Assembly (NCBI RefSeq): GCF_902726645.1
Contig: NZ_CACVAO010000001.1
Coordinates: forward strand, 1,550,001 to 1,614,000
Reading direction: 5' to 3'
Length of the DNA stretch: 64,000 bases
Origin: Halobacillus ihumii
GTDB lineage: Bacteria; Bacillota; Bacilli; Bacillales; Halobacillaceae
Shown here: positions 16,750 through 24,683 of the stretch, in pieces
Numbering within the stretch: position 1 is the first letter of the stretch
Layout: every line of letters starts with the position of its first letter
Notes under the pieces: generated by a model
What the model saw: the letters and a program-made list of their open reading frames with translations, nothing else
Databases searched by the model: none
What the model was told of the DNA's origin: nothing
Position numbers and translations under genes: made by a program

Positions 16750-17592
16750 TTATCCTTTACGAGGGTCAACGTAATCTGGAAAGTCAGTAATAATACCATC
16801 TACCCCTGCTTCTAAAAGATAGTTTGCAGATTCGCGATCTCTCACAGTATAAGGATGGGTTTTCATGTCATATTCATGGATTCGTTCAACGAGATCTTTC
16901 GTAATCATTGCTTTATTAGGGTTAAAGTAATCTGCGTACGATGAGAATTCGGTCAGCTGTTCATTTGACACGCCATTTTCACTATAACCAAGCAGAACCC
17001 CTATCGGTACTGATGGCAGGATCGAATGGAATTTCTTCATAGATTCATGGTCAAATGACTGCACAATAATCTTTTCATTTTCCGGCTTATGCATATTGCG
17101 GGAAACAAGTGCATCCGCTACCTTTTGTTCAATTCCCGGGTAAAGGGATGGTGATTTCAATTCAATTAATATTCCTGATCTCCCTTTAAACTGATCAAGC
17201 ACCTGGCCGAGTGTTGGAATTTTTTCACCAGCGAATTCTTCACTGAACCAACTCCCCGCATCAAGCTGCTGCAGCTCTTCATATGTAAAATCTCCCACTT
17301 GACCAGAGCCATTTGTCGTACGATCTACTGTTGTATCATGAATCACCACCAGCTTTCCATCCTTACTCATTTGGACATCAAGCTCAAACATTTCTGCCTT
17401 CATATCAACTGATTTTTCAAACGCTGCCATCGTATTCTCGGGTGCATAGCCGGAAGCTCCCCTATGTGCGATCGTAATAGTTTGTTGACGGTCCTTGTTC
17501 TTAATTTCATTAGCGGAAACATTTGCTGCTGATGTACTGAATACTCCCATAAATAATACCCCCATGATGAGAATGAACAAAAAACGTGACAT
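16750..17592 (-). CDS. Secreted glycerophosphodiester phosphodiesterase
   Basis: This enzyme hydrolyses glycerophosphodiesters to glycerol-3-phosphate and an alcohol, salvaging phosphate and carbon from lipid head groups or teichoic acid. The 280 residues begin with a signal peptide (MSRFLFILIMGVLFMGVF, probable cleavage after SANA/VSA). The GDPD core follows: IAHRGASGYAPENT, the ELDVQMSKDGKLVVIHD metal and acid motif with the second catalytic His, IELKSP, and VDGIITDFPD at the end. Start ATG 17592 after GGGAGAGG. Bacillus GlpQ is the nearest analogue, but the glpT partner is absent. Confidence 0.9.
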   Translation of the reverse strand: MSRFLFILIMGVLFMGVFSTSAANVSANEIKNKDRQQTITIAHRGASGYAPENTMAAFEKSVDMKAEMFELDVQMSKDGKLVVIHDTTVDRTTNGSGQVGDFTYEELQQLDAGSWFSEEFAGEKIPTLGQVLDQFKGRSGILIELKSPSLYPGIEQKVADALVSRNMHKPENEKIIVQSFDHESMKKFHSILPSVPIGVLLGYSENGVSNEQLTEFSSYADYFNPNKAMITKDLVERIHEYDMKTHPYTVRDRESANYLLEAGVDGIITDFPDYVDPRKG

Positions 17593-17689
17593 CTCTTCCT
17601 CTCCCTTCCTATCTTTAATTCCACTTTACAAGACTTACATTAATAGAGTATTAGGGAAGCATTAATATAATGTAAGGAAAAACAGGAAA

Positions 17690-17725
17690 AAAATAACTCC
17701 CTCCGTAAGTACTACGAAGAGAGTC
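17690..17725 (-). terminator. Terminator of the CoA-transferase gene
   Basis: ACTCCCTCCGTA pairs with TACGAAGAGAGT (two mismatches), followed on the minus strand by ATTTTTTT. Confidence 0.75.
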
Positions 17726-17737
17726 CTCTTATCATGG

Positions 17738-19249
17738 TTATACTTTTTGCAGGATTTGTTTAAGCATTGTGCCTGTCTCATTATAATTCTTATGCCATGA
17801 GAACGCTTCTTCAAGAATATGAGGGGTCTGACCGCCTCTGGAAACAGCTTGATTGTAGTAGTCCCAAAGTTGGTCCCGATAAATAGGATGGGCACAGCGC
17901 TCGATTATTAACCCGACACGTTCCCTTGGAGCTAATCCGCGTAAGTCTGCATACCCTTGTTCCGTTACAACCACATCTACATCGTGCTCCGTATGATCAA
18001 TATGAGAAGCAAATGGGACAATGCTGGATATACTTCCATCTTTAGCGATTGATTTTGTTACGAAAATAGCCAGGCGGGCGTTACGAGCAAAATCACCCGA
18101 ACCGCCAATGCCATTCATCATTTTTGTACCCGCTACATGGGTAGAATTGACATTGCCATAGATATCAAACTCTAAAGCCGTATTAATTGAAATCAAACCT
18201 AGGCGGCGGATGATCTCAGGGTGGTTTGAAATTTCCTGTGGTCTCATGATTAATCGATCACGGTACTGTTTAAAGTCGCTAAACACCTGTTCCATTCTTT
18301 CCTCGGACAATGTGATCGAACAACAGGAAGCAAAACTGACCTTTCCAGCATCCATTAAATCGAATACAGCATCTTGAAGTACTTCTGAATACACTTCTAA
18401 GTTCTTAAATTCTGAGTCAATCAAGCCGTGCAGAACAGCATTAGCCACAGAACCGATGCCGGATTGGATGGGCGCAAGGCTCTTTGTTAAACGTCCGGCA
18501 TCGACTTCTTCTCGTAAAAAGGAAATCAGATGCTGTGCCATAATGACTGTATCTTGATCCGGCGCTGTTATAGTCGATGGGGAATCCTCTTGATCTGTAA
18601 ACACAATTCCTTTTACTTTTTCAGGATCAACCGGAATTCCGATCGTACCGATTCGATCATCCACTTTTGTTAACGGGATCGGATCGCGCTCCCCCTGTTT
18701 GCCTGGGGCATATAGGTCATGAAGCCCTTCTAGATTAGGTTGTTTCATGTTGATCTCAATTATGATAGATTCTGCATGTTGAGCGAATGCTAATGAATTA
18801 CCAATGGAAGTTGTCGGGATCACCATGCCATCCTCTGTTATTGATACCGCTTCCAATATTGCGTAATCAATAGTTCCTAGCACATTTCCTCTCACTAATT
18901 CAGAAGTGTGAGATAAATGATGATCAACAAATAAATGTTCACCTTTGTTAATTTTGCTCCTCATCATCGGGTCTGCCTGAAACGGAAGCCGTTTATGAAT
19001 AATGCCAGCTTGGGCAAAAAGTTTGTCTACATCTGATCCTAAGGAAGCCCCAGTAAACACGTTTACTTTAAATTCCTCTGTTTTAGCTCGTTCTACCAGC
19101 GAAAATGGCACCGCTTTCACATCACCCGCACGTGTAAAGCCGCTTAACCCTAACGTCATACCATCCTTAATCCATGAGGCGGCTTCTTCTGAAGAAACAA
19201 CACGATTCTTCAAGCGGGAATCTTGAATTCGTCCGTAATCATTTTCCAT
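17738..19249 (-). CDS. Acetyl-CoA hydrolase/succinate:acetate CoA-transferase family
   Basis: Start ATG 19249 (MENDYGRIQ) after GAAGGCGAT gives 503 residues; an earlier start at 19267 is possible. The protein is a class I CoA-transferase: VNVFTGASLGSDVDKLFA early, GIGSVANAVLHGL in the middle and EVYSEVLQDAVFDLMDAGK with the catalytic Glu. GIGGSGDFARNARLAIFV, ending in VVVTEQGYADLRGLAPRERV, follows. Such enzymes move CoA between acetate and succinate or propionate, and work in acetate handling. A LytTR regulator gene is 125 bp upstream on the same strand, and pta is nearby. Confidence 0.92.
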   Translation of the reverse strand: MENDYGRIQDSRLKNRVVSSEEAASWIKDGMTLGLSGFTRAGDVKAVPFSLVERAKTEEFKVNVFTGASLGSDVDKLFAQAGIIHKRLPFQADPMMRSKINKGEHLFVDHHLSHTSELVRGNVLGTIDYAILEAVSITEDGMVIPTTSIGNSLAFAQHAESIIIEINMKQPNLEGLHDLYAPGKQGERDPIPLTKVDDRIGTIGIPVDPEKVKGIVFTDQEDSPSTITAPDQDTVIMAQHLISFLREEVDAGRLTKSLAPIQSGIGSVANAVLHGLIDSEFKNLEVYSEVLQDAVFDLMDAGKVSFASCCSITLSEERMEQVFSDFKQYRDRLIMRPQEISNHPEIIRRLGLISINTALEFDIYGNVNSTHVAGTKMMNGIGGSGDFARNARLAIFVTKSIAKDGSISSIVPFASHIDHTEHDVDVVVTEQGYADLRGLAPRERVGLIIERCAHPIYRDQLWDYYNQAVSRGGQTPHILEEAFSWHKNYNETGTMLKQILQKV

Positions 19250-19374
19250 TCTATCGCCTTCTTTCATAACTTTTAGAATTATTTTAACTTATTCGCTCAA
19301 TGATTTGAGGAAAATGAAGGGGAATAGAAAAATGACGGATGGACCAGCATATCTCATGAGTGAAACAGCAATTT

Positions 19375-20019
19375 TTAAAACCCGAGTAATTTTCTAAAAT
19401 AGCTGGAGTAAGATTGACTGACAGGGATACTTGCTCCATCGTCCATCGACAGCAAGAATGTCGAATGAGTGTCAGGATAGATCTCCCTGATATGATTCAC
19501 ATTGACGATAAACGATCGATGACAGCGGACAAACGATTCCCTGGGCAACATATATTCAAATTCTTGAAGTGAATTTTTATGTGTCCCGCAGAACTGGTCT
19601 GACCATACATACGCCTTACGATCTTTCACTTCTATGTATTTCACTTCTGCAAAAGGAAGCGGCTTCCATCCATCCTGTGTTTTGACAGTGACGACAGATT
19701 TTCCATCTGTGAAAGCAGGATGAATCGCCATTACACATCCTTCGAGAGCCCCGTCATGATGGAACGGCACAGCCATTCCGTGGTAAGGAACACCAAACAC
19801 ATCACGATTAATAAATTCGGAGACTTTTTGTTCCGTCAGTAAAGCTTTATGTGCAATCGTCCCTTCTTTAACTGGGTCACCTGTGCAGATTTTCAAATCG
19901 ATCCGCTTACTCGGGCGATAATAAATATATTCTTCAGTATTCGCTACAGCTATCGATATTTCATCTGAAAACAATTCTCCTATCACATCTAATAGAGAAT
20001 CTTTCGTAAAACTCTCCAT
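19375..20019 (-). CDS. LytTR-family transcriptional regulator with N-terminal sensor-like domain
   Basis: Start ATG 20019 after GGGGAGGTG gives 214 residues. The C-terminal ~100 residues are a LytTR DNA-binding domain: LPFAEVKYIEVKDRKAYVW, LQEFEYMLPRESFVRCHRSFIVNVNHI and the closing IPVSQSYSSYFRKLLGF. The N-terminal ~110 residues look like a small PAS/GAF-type sensor (VYRPSKRIDLKI, GVPYHGMAVPF), not a receiver, so it is not a classic response regulator. Its place just upstream of the CoA-transferase gene suggests it controls that gene, perhaps in response to a small acid or acyl compound (inference). Confidence 0.85.
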   Translation of the reverse strand: MESFTKDSLLDVIGELFSDEISIAVANTEEYIYYRPSKRIDLKICTGDPVKEGTIAHKALLTEQKVSEFINRDVFGVPYHGMAVPFHHDGALEGCVMAIHPAFTDGKSVVTVKTQDGWKPLPFAEVKYIEVKDRKAYVWSDQFCGTHKNSLQEFEYMLPRESFVRCHRSFIVNVNHIREIYPDTHSTFLLSMDDGASIPVSQSYSSYFRKLLGF

Positions 20020-20113
20020 TCTTTTAAACACCTCCCCACGACATCCCATTTCTTCTAGTTTAACGGATCTTTAGAAAGGCAGACAAATTGAACCTGTCTA
20101 CTCCTACTGTTTC

Positions 20114-20122
20114 TGTTATAAT
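20114..20122 (+). promoter_or_regulatory. Extended -10 promoter of lipL
   Basis: TG-T-TATAAT, a perfect extended -10, 35 bp before the lipL start codon. No convincing -35 at 17 bp. Confidence 0.55.
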
Positions 20123-20156
20123 TACTTTGGTCTATTTATAAAGGAGTAACGTATTC

Positions 20157-20999
20157 ATGAACCATATTCATACCTTATTACATCCCAAAACATATCGCTT
20201 CATTGATCAAAGCAGCCTTGGTCCCGGGTTTTCAGCACTTCAATCCTTTGCCACAGACGATGCTCTGGCTATTTCCGTGGGACAAGGCACTTCCTCTACA
20301 ACAGCCAGACTTTGGGTGCACCATAATACCATCGTTCTCGGCATACCTGATGCCCGCTTACCCTATATATCAGAGGCTGTCGACTATTTAAAATCTGAGG
20401 ATTACCAGGTTATTGTCCGGAATTCAGGCGGACTTGCGGTTGTGCTCGATGAAGGAGTTCTCAACCTATCTCTTATTTTTCCAGATTCAAAAGATGTCAA
20501 CATTCATGAAGGCTATGAGGCAATGGTCGTGTTTATTAAACATCTATTTGCAGATCTCACGGATCAAATCGAAGCCTATGAAATCACACAATCTTACTGC
20601 CCGGGAACCTATGATTTGAGTATCAACAGACGGAAATTCGCAGGGATTTCCCAGCGACGTGTTAAACATGGATCAGCTGTACAAATTTATTTAGATGTAA
20701 GCGGTAATGGCGAAGAGCGGGCTCGACTGCTGAAAAACTTTTACGAAATCGGCAGGCGCGAGGAAGAAACACGTTTCGTTTATCCGGATATTGACCCATC
20801 CGTGATGGCGTCGATGAACGAGCTATTGGGTACAAAATTGACTGTTGCAGATGTAAGGGATCGAATCCTGTACCAGTTGAGCGATTTCTCTGAAAAGGTT
20901 GTTGTGCAGCAGCTTGAGGGTGAGGAAATGGATACCTTTAATAAACGCTTTGAACAAATGATTGAGCGAAATGCAAAAGCACTCGAGCGGATTGAGTAA
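20157..20999 (+). CDS. lipL: Octanoyl-[GcvH]:protein N-octanoyltransferase
   Basis: This amidotransferase moves octanoyl groups from GcvH to E2 subunits of dehydrogenase complexes, the last carrier step of lipoate synthesis in Bacillus. The 280 residues belong to the lipoate ligase-like fold. Support includes RNSGGLAVVLDEGVLNLSLIF, Cys148 in SYCPGTYDLS (equivalent to the catalytic Cys150 of B. subtilis LipL) and RRKFAGISQRR with the conserved Lys. Start ATG 20157 after AAGGAG. Convergent with pta, as in B. subtilis, and followed immediately by a 20-bp-phased repeat array. Confidence 0.93.
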   Translation: MNHIHTLLHPKTYRFIDQSSLGPGFSALQSFATDDALAISVGQGTSSTTARLWVHHNTIVLGIPDARLPYISEAVDYLKSEDYQVIVRNSGGLAVVLDEGVLNLSLIFPDSKDVNIHEGYEAMVVFIKHLFADLTDQIEAYEITQSYCPGTYDLSINRRKFAGISQRRVKHGSAVQIYLDVSGNGEERARLLKNFYEIGRREEETRFVYPDIDPSVMASMNELLGTKLTVADVRDRILYQLSDFSEKVVVQQLEGEEMDTFNKRFEQMIERNAKALERIE

Positions 21000-21010
21000 A
21001 AATCCGGTGT

Positions 21011-21130
21011 GAATTGCATGAAATCACTAATATTTGCATGTAATTTTGAGTAATTGCATGGGGTCCTCGATAATTGCGGATAAATTCCAATAATTGCACA
21101 TTTTCCTGATTAATTGCATATTTCACAAAA
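21011..21130. repeat. Six-unit array of 20-bp-phased repeats (TAATTGCATG core)
   Basis: Units begin at 21011, 21031, 21051, 21071, 21091 and 21111, exactly 20 bp apart. The first ten bases follow TAATTGCATG (variants gAATTGCATG, TAtTTGCATG, TAATTGCgga, TAATTGCAca, TAATTGCATa). The second ten bases differ freely and are AT-rich. The array begins 11 bp after the lipL stop and ends in ATTTCACA against the lipL/pta terminator. Confidence 0.8.
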
Positions 21131-21172
21131 AACAAGGCCGATAGCTGCACCAGCTATCGGCCTTGTTTTTTT
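21128..21172. terminator. Bidirectional terminator between lipL and pta
   Basis: Perfect 20-bp arms AAAAACAAGGCCGATAGCTG (21128-21147) and its complement (21151-21170) with a 3-nt loop; T-runs in both directions. Confidence 0.95.
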
Positions 21173-22142
21173 ATATAGATTGAGCGGCAGTAATAATGGC
21201 TAGTTTGTACACATCGTCTGAATTACATCCGCGTGATAAGTCATTCACAGGCTGGTTCAACCCTTGCAGAATCGGGCCAACTGCGTCAAAGTTTCCTAAG
21301 CGCTGGGCGATTTTGTAACCAATGTTCCCTGCTTCAAGACTTGGGAAGATAAACGTGTTGGCTTCTCCTTTTAACGGAGAATCTGGCGCCTTCTTCTCTG
21401 CTACAGATGGGACAAAGGCAGCATCAAACTGGAATTCCCCATCAATCAAAAGCTCAGAATTCTGCTCTTTGGCAAGCTTCAAGGCATCTGTTACTTTTTC
21501 CGTTTCAGGAGATTTCGCTGACCCTCTTGTTGAGAAGCTTAACATTGCGACTTTAGGATCGATGTCAAACAGCTTGGCGGTATCAGCACTGGCTAGAGCG
21601 ATTTCAGCTAAGTCCTGGCTGTCCGGTGAAATGTTTATTGCGCAATCAGCGAACACATATTTTTCTTCGTCACGAACCATGATAAACACACCGGACGTTT
21701 TTTTGATTCCTGGCTTGGTTTTTATTATTTGCAAAGCGGGACGAACGGTGTCAGCTGTAGAATGAGCCGCCCCACTAACGAGACCCGCTGCCTCGTTCAT
21801 ATAAACGAGCATCGTTCCAAAATAGTTCTCATCTTTAAGAATTTCGCGAGCCTGTTCCTCGGTTGCCTTTCCTTTACGACGTTCAACGAAACTTGCTGCC
21901 ATCTTATCGAAACCATCGTAACGAGCTGGATCAAGAATGTCCGACGTAGAAATATCAACGCCAATTTCTTTCGCCTTCTGTTCTACTTTTTCTTTTTCCC
22001 CAACTAGTACAGGTGTGATCAAACCTTCCGCTCCTAATTTACTGACTGCTGTTAAAATGCGTTCATCTAAACCTTCAGGAAACACGACTTTCTTGCCTTT
22101 TCCATCAATTTTGGCTTTCAATGTATCAAAAAGATCACTCAT
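21171..22142 (-). CDS. pta: Phosphate acetyltransferase
   Basis: Interconverts acetyl-CoA and acetyl phosphate, the first step of overflow acetate formation. Start ATG 22142 after GGGAGGG gives 323 residues, the normal Bacillus Pta length. Motifs: VVFPEGLDERIL, the VSGAAHSTADTVRPALQIIKT block, FADCAINISPDSQDLAEIA and AMLSFSTRGSAKSPET, then the DSPLKGEANTFIFPSLEAGNIGYK ending. Gene order lipL-pta-hemQ matches B. subtilis ywfL-pta-ywfI. A cre-like site lies upstream in an activating position. Confidence 0.95.
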   Translation of the reverse strand: MSDLFDTLKAKIDGKGKKVVFPEGLDERILTAVSKLGAEGLITPVLVGEKEKVEQKAKEIGVDISTSDILDPARYDGFDKMAASFVERRKGKATEEQAREILKDENYFGTMLVYMNEAAGLVSGAAHSTADTVRPALQIIKTKPGIKKTSGVFIMVRDEEKYVFADCAINISPDSQDLAEIALASADTAKLFDIDPKVAMLSFSTRGSAKSPETEKVTDALKLAKEQNSELLIDGEFQFDAAFVPSVAEKKAPDSPLKGEANTFIFPSLEAGNIGYKIAQRLGNFDAVGPILQGLNQPVNDLSRGCNSDDVYKLAIITAAQSI

Positions 22143-22174
22143 ATTGGACCCTCCCATTTTCATTTCTGTACTAT

Positions 22175-22241
22175 ATGATAAGACGTTTTGTGTTTAATGA
22201 AAAGTAATATGATAGGAATTTTTTCATTAAAACGATTACAT
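22175..22241 (-). promoter_or_regulatory. pta promoter with upstream cre-like site
   Basis: On the minus strand a cre-like TGTAATCGTTTTAA (22241-22228, 13 of 14 consensus positions) precedes TTTTCA (22204-22199) and TATCAT (22180-22175), spacer 18. The cre centre would be about 65 bp before the start of transcription, as in CcpA-activated pta/ackA of B. subtilis. Confidence 0.5.
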
Positions 22242-22311
22242 CTTCACTGTACCCTACTTTTTTGTTCACAATACGTTCACAGTGCTTGAAATGATGCTTC
22301 AAGGGCGATTG

Positions 22312-22320
22312 TGTTATATT
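22312..22320 (+). promoter_or_regulatory. Extended -10 promoter of hemQ
   Basis: TG-T-TATATT, about 50 bp before the hemQ start codon; weak or absent -35. Confidence 0.4.
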
Positions 22321-22369
22321 GAAATAGGAAGTATTACTTAAAACTTTAGATAAAAGGAGCGATTTTGCC

Positions 22370-23107
22370 ATGCCAGAAACAGTAAAAACAGCGGATGGTT
22401 GGTACGCCCTGCACGATTTCCGCTCAATCGATTGGACTTCATGGAAGTATGCCAGCAATGAAGAACGCGATCAGGCGATCAGCGAATTCCACCAGTTGAT
22501 TGGAAAATGGGAAGATACCGAAAAAAACAAGCAAGGAAGTCATGCATTATATACGATAGTTGGACAAAAGGCAGATCTCCTGATGATGTTCGTACGTCCT
22601 ACGATGGAAGAGTTAAATGAACTGGAAACAGCTTTTGAAAAGTCTAAATTAGCTGAGTTCACCTATAAAGCCTACTCTTATGTTTCAGTTGTGGAACTTT
22701 CCGATTATATGGGCGAAGTGGATGAAGAAGATCCAAATATTAAGGCGCGGTTGAATCCGATCCTGCCAAAGTGGAATCATATTTGCTTCTATCCGATGGA
22801 CAAGCGACGTCAAGGTAATGATAACTGGTACGTTCTTGAAAAAGATGACCGCGCCAAGCTTATGTATGCCCACGGTATGACTGGAAGACAGTACGCAGGT
22901 AAGATTCGTCAAATCATTACTGGATCAATTGGTTTGGATGACTGGGAATGGGGCGTTACATTGTTTGCTCATGACGTACTGCAATTTAAGAAGCTCGTTT
23001 ATGACATGCGCTTCGATGAAGTGACCTCTCGCTACGGCGACTTCGGTTCTTTCTATATTGGCAATATACTGAAACCAGAATCTGTAGACCAATTCCTTCA
23101 CGTATAA
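22370..23107 (+). CDS. hemQ: Coproheme decarboxylase
   Basis: Terminal enzyme of the Gram-positive coproporphyrin-dependent heme pathway: oxidative decarboxylation of coproheme to heme b. The 245 residues form the chlorite-dismutase-like fold. The catalytic Tyr is at about residue 141 in [10 protein letters not shown] and the proximal heme-ligand His at about 168 in [10 protein letters not shown]. The ending [12 protein letters not shown] is typical. Start ATG 22370 after AAGGAGCG. Divergent from pta. The heme role fits the cytochrome oxidase operon elsewhere in the window. Confidence 0.95.
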   Translation: MPETVKTADGWYALHDFRSIDWTSWKYASNEERDQAISEFHQLIGKWEDTEKNKQGSHALYTIVGQKADLLMMFVRPTMEELNELETAFEKSKLAEFTYKAYSYVSVVELSDYMGEVDEEDPNIKARLNPILPKWNHICFYPMDKRRQGNDNWYVLEKDDRAKLMYAHGMTGRQYAGKIRQIITGSIGLDDWEWGVTLFAHDVLQFKKLVYDMRFDEVTSRYGDFGSFYIGNILKPESVDQFLHV

Positions 23108-23115
23108 ACCTAATG

Positions 23116-23150
23116 AAGACAGCCCCTATCAAAGGAGGCTGTCTTTCATT
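23116..23150 (+). terminator. hemQ terminator
   Basis: AAGACAGCC (23116-23124) and GGCTGTCTT (23137-23145) with a T-rich tail. Confidence 0.85.
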
Positions 23151-23178
23151 TTGCAAAGTTACAGTTCACCCTTACATT

Positions 23179-23227
23179 TACTTCCACCTCAGGTCATCCA
23201 GATTCTGGATGACCTGAGGTGGAAGTA
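23179..23227. repeat. Perfect 49-bp palindrome
   Basis: Two 24-base arms (23179-23202 and 23204-23227) around a single central T, with no mismatch. It contains the repeated words CCACCTCAGGTCATCCAGA and their complement. There is no T-run, and the hemQ terminator is already passed, so it is not an ordinary terminator. Confidence 0.85.
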
Positions 23228-23259
23228 TTTGGATGATTTATAATTTACTTAGCTGCAGA

Positions 23260-23979
23260 CTAGACTGCTCTTTTTTGGATGTTCAGGCTTCCGATGGTGT
23301 AAAAGAGGATAAAGGCTGCGCCGATGGCAACAAGTAGTGACTGCATTGGAACAGAAAACACTTCCCCTTGAGGCATCATCATCACAAACGGCTGCACCCA
23401 TGGATAAATGGGTCTGAACGTTTCCGAATTCGCAACTAAAATATTCGGTAATGTTAATATCACATTTAATGTAAATGGCGCTGCAAAACTTGACCAAATC
23501 ATCGCCAGCCATAACGTGAGGGCAATTAACGGCAATGTAGCAACCAACCCACCTGCCGTGCATTTCAAGACAAATTCAGCAGGTACAGTCCCTTCAAGCC
23601 CTTTCCCATACCCTACTAACAGATAGATGGCAAAAAACATCAGCTGATTGATAGCAGTCAAACCAAATACAATCAAAAACTTTGCTAAATAAACCTGCTG
23701 CCTGCCAACCGGCATACTAAACAATCGCCGCCAGCCTCCATGCTGATGTTCATACCGGCAAATGAACCCAGAAAACACACTGATCATCAGCGGAAGGAGC
23801 AGCAATGAATGAGCAGGGGACATGACAATAAAAAAATATTTCCATTCATTAGATATTTCAGGTGGAAGAGAAGCTGTTAAACCTATAATGCCAGCTAAAA
23901 TAGGGCTGATGAATAGCAGAAGCCATACTTTGGTTTTACGTATTTTCAAAAACTCTGAAGCTACTAATGAACGTACCAT
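23260..23979 (-). CDS. ABC-2 type membrane permease (exporter subunit)
   Basis: A 239-residue membrane protein with six predicted spans and the layout of BcrB/lantibiotic-immunity permeases: short basic N-terminus (LVASEFLKIRKTKVWLL), then SLLLLPLMISVFSGFICRYEHQHGGWRRLFSMPVGRQQVYLAKFL before the third span. Its start overlaps the stop of the preceding permease by one base. Together with that protein and the ATPase it would form a heteromeric exporter. Confidence 0.87.
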   Translation of the reverse strand: MVRSLVASEFLKIRKTKVWLLLFISPILAGIIGLTASLPPEISNEWKYFFIVMSPAHSLLLLPLMISVFSGFICRYEHQHGGWRRLFSMPVGRQQVYLAKFLIVFGLTAINQLMFFAIYLLVGYGKGLEGTVPAEFVLKCTAGGLVATLPLIALTLWLAMIWSSFAAPFTLNVILTLPNILVANSETFRPIYPWVQPFVMMMPQGEVFSVPMQSLLVAIGAAFILFYTIGSLNIQKRAV

Positions 23980-24683
23980 CAGGCAATATCCCTCCTTTTG
24001 AAATCAAACACACCAACTGTAATAATAAGGAGGCCGACCAATAGCCCTAGTCCTACAAATGGCAAGGGGTCTTTTCCCGGGAACATCAGCGGCCATTTCC
24101 AAATCAGCCAGTCCGGAGCTTTATAGGCATACGTTGAAAAAACAGCACCAAATATTCCTATAGCCAGCGGGCCTGCTTGATTTTTTGCCACGATCGACAT
24201 CCATAGCTGCAGAGCTAAAACTGGCAATCCAGCAAAGAAGGGGTAGAAACTATTTTTCAGGATATCTAGCGTTGGAATGTTCCATCCGAATCCTAATCCG
24301 ACACCAAGTGCGATCGTACCAATAAATAGTAGAATAGAAGATACCCCGATCATGAAGGCCGTCACGATAAATTTAGAAATAAACACATCTCTTCTTTTAA
24401 CAGGTAAAGCTAATAATTGTTTCCAAGAAGTCTGTTTATGTTCAATCGAAGCAATTTGTGACGCTAAAATGGTCATTCCTAATAACAGGGCGGGACAAAC
24501 GAACATATTGACAAACTGAATCAGACTCCCCCACCGATCAGGATACTGCTGCATGATCCATTCATATCGGACACCGTAATTGACCATTTGGAGGGCAATC
24601 ACCCCAAAAGGCCCTAGAAACACGAGCAGCCAGAACCATTTGCGCTTCACTTTTAATAAATCAGCTTGCAGAATAGGAAGCAT
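23979..24683 (-). CDS. ABC-2 type membrane permease (exporter subunit)
   Basis: A 234-residue paralogue of the next gene: LQADLLKVKRKWFWLLVFLGPFG at the N-terminus and ASIEHKQTSWKQLLALPVKRRDVFISKFI before the third span, six membrane segments in all. Its start lies inside the last 23 bp of the ATPase gene, so translation is probably coupled. This arrangement is typical of peptide-antibiotic (bacitracin, lantibiotic) export or immunity operons. Confidence 0.87.
   Translation of the reverse strand: MLPILQADLLKVKRKWFWLLVFLGPFGVIALQMVNYGVRYEWIMQQYPDRWGSLIQFVNMFVCPALLLGMTILASQIASIEHKQTSWKQLLALPVKRRDVFISKFIVTAFMIGVSSILLFIGTIALGVGLGFGWNIPTLDILKNSFYPFFAGLPVLALQLWMSIVAKNQAGPLAIGIFGAVFSTYAYKAPDWLIWKWPLMFPGKDPLPFVGLGLLVGLLIITVGVFDFKRRDIA

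Noticed and set aside
21011..21130. 20-bp repeats as a CRISPR array
   Set aside because: Conserved part is only ~10 bp and variable part ~10 bp, far too short for CRISPR repeat and spacer; no cas genes nearby.
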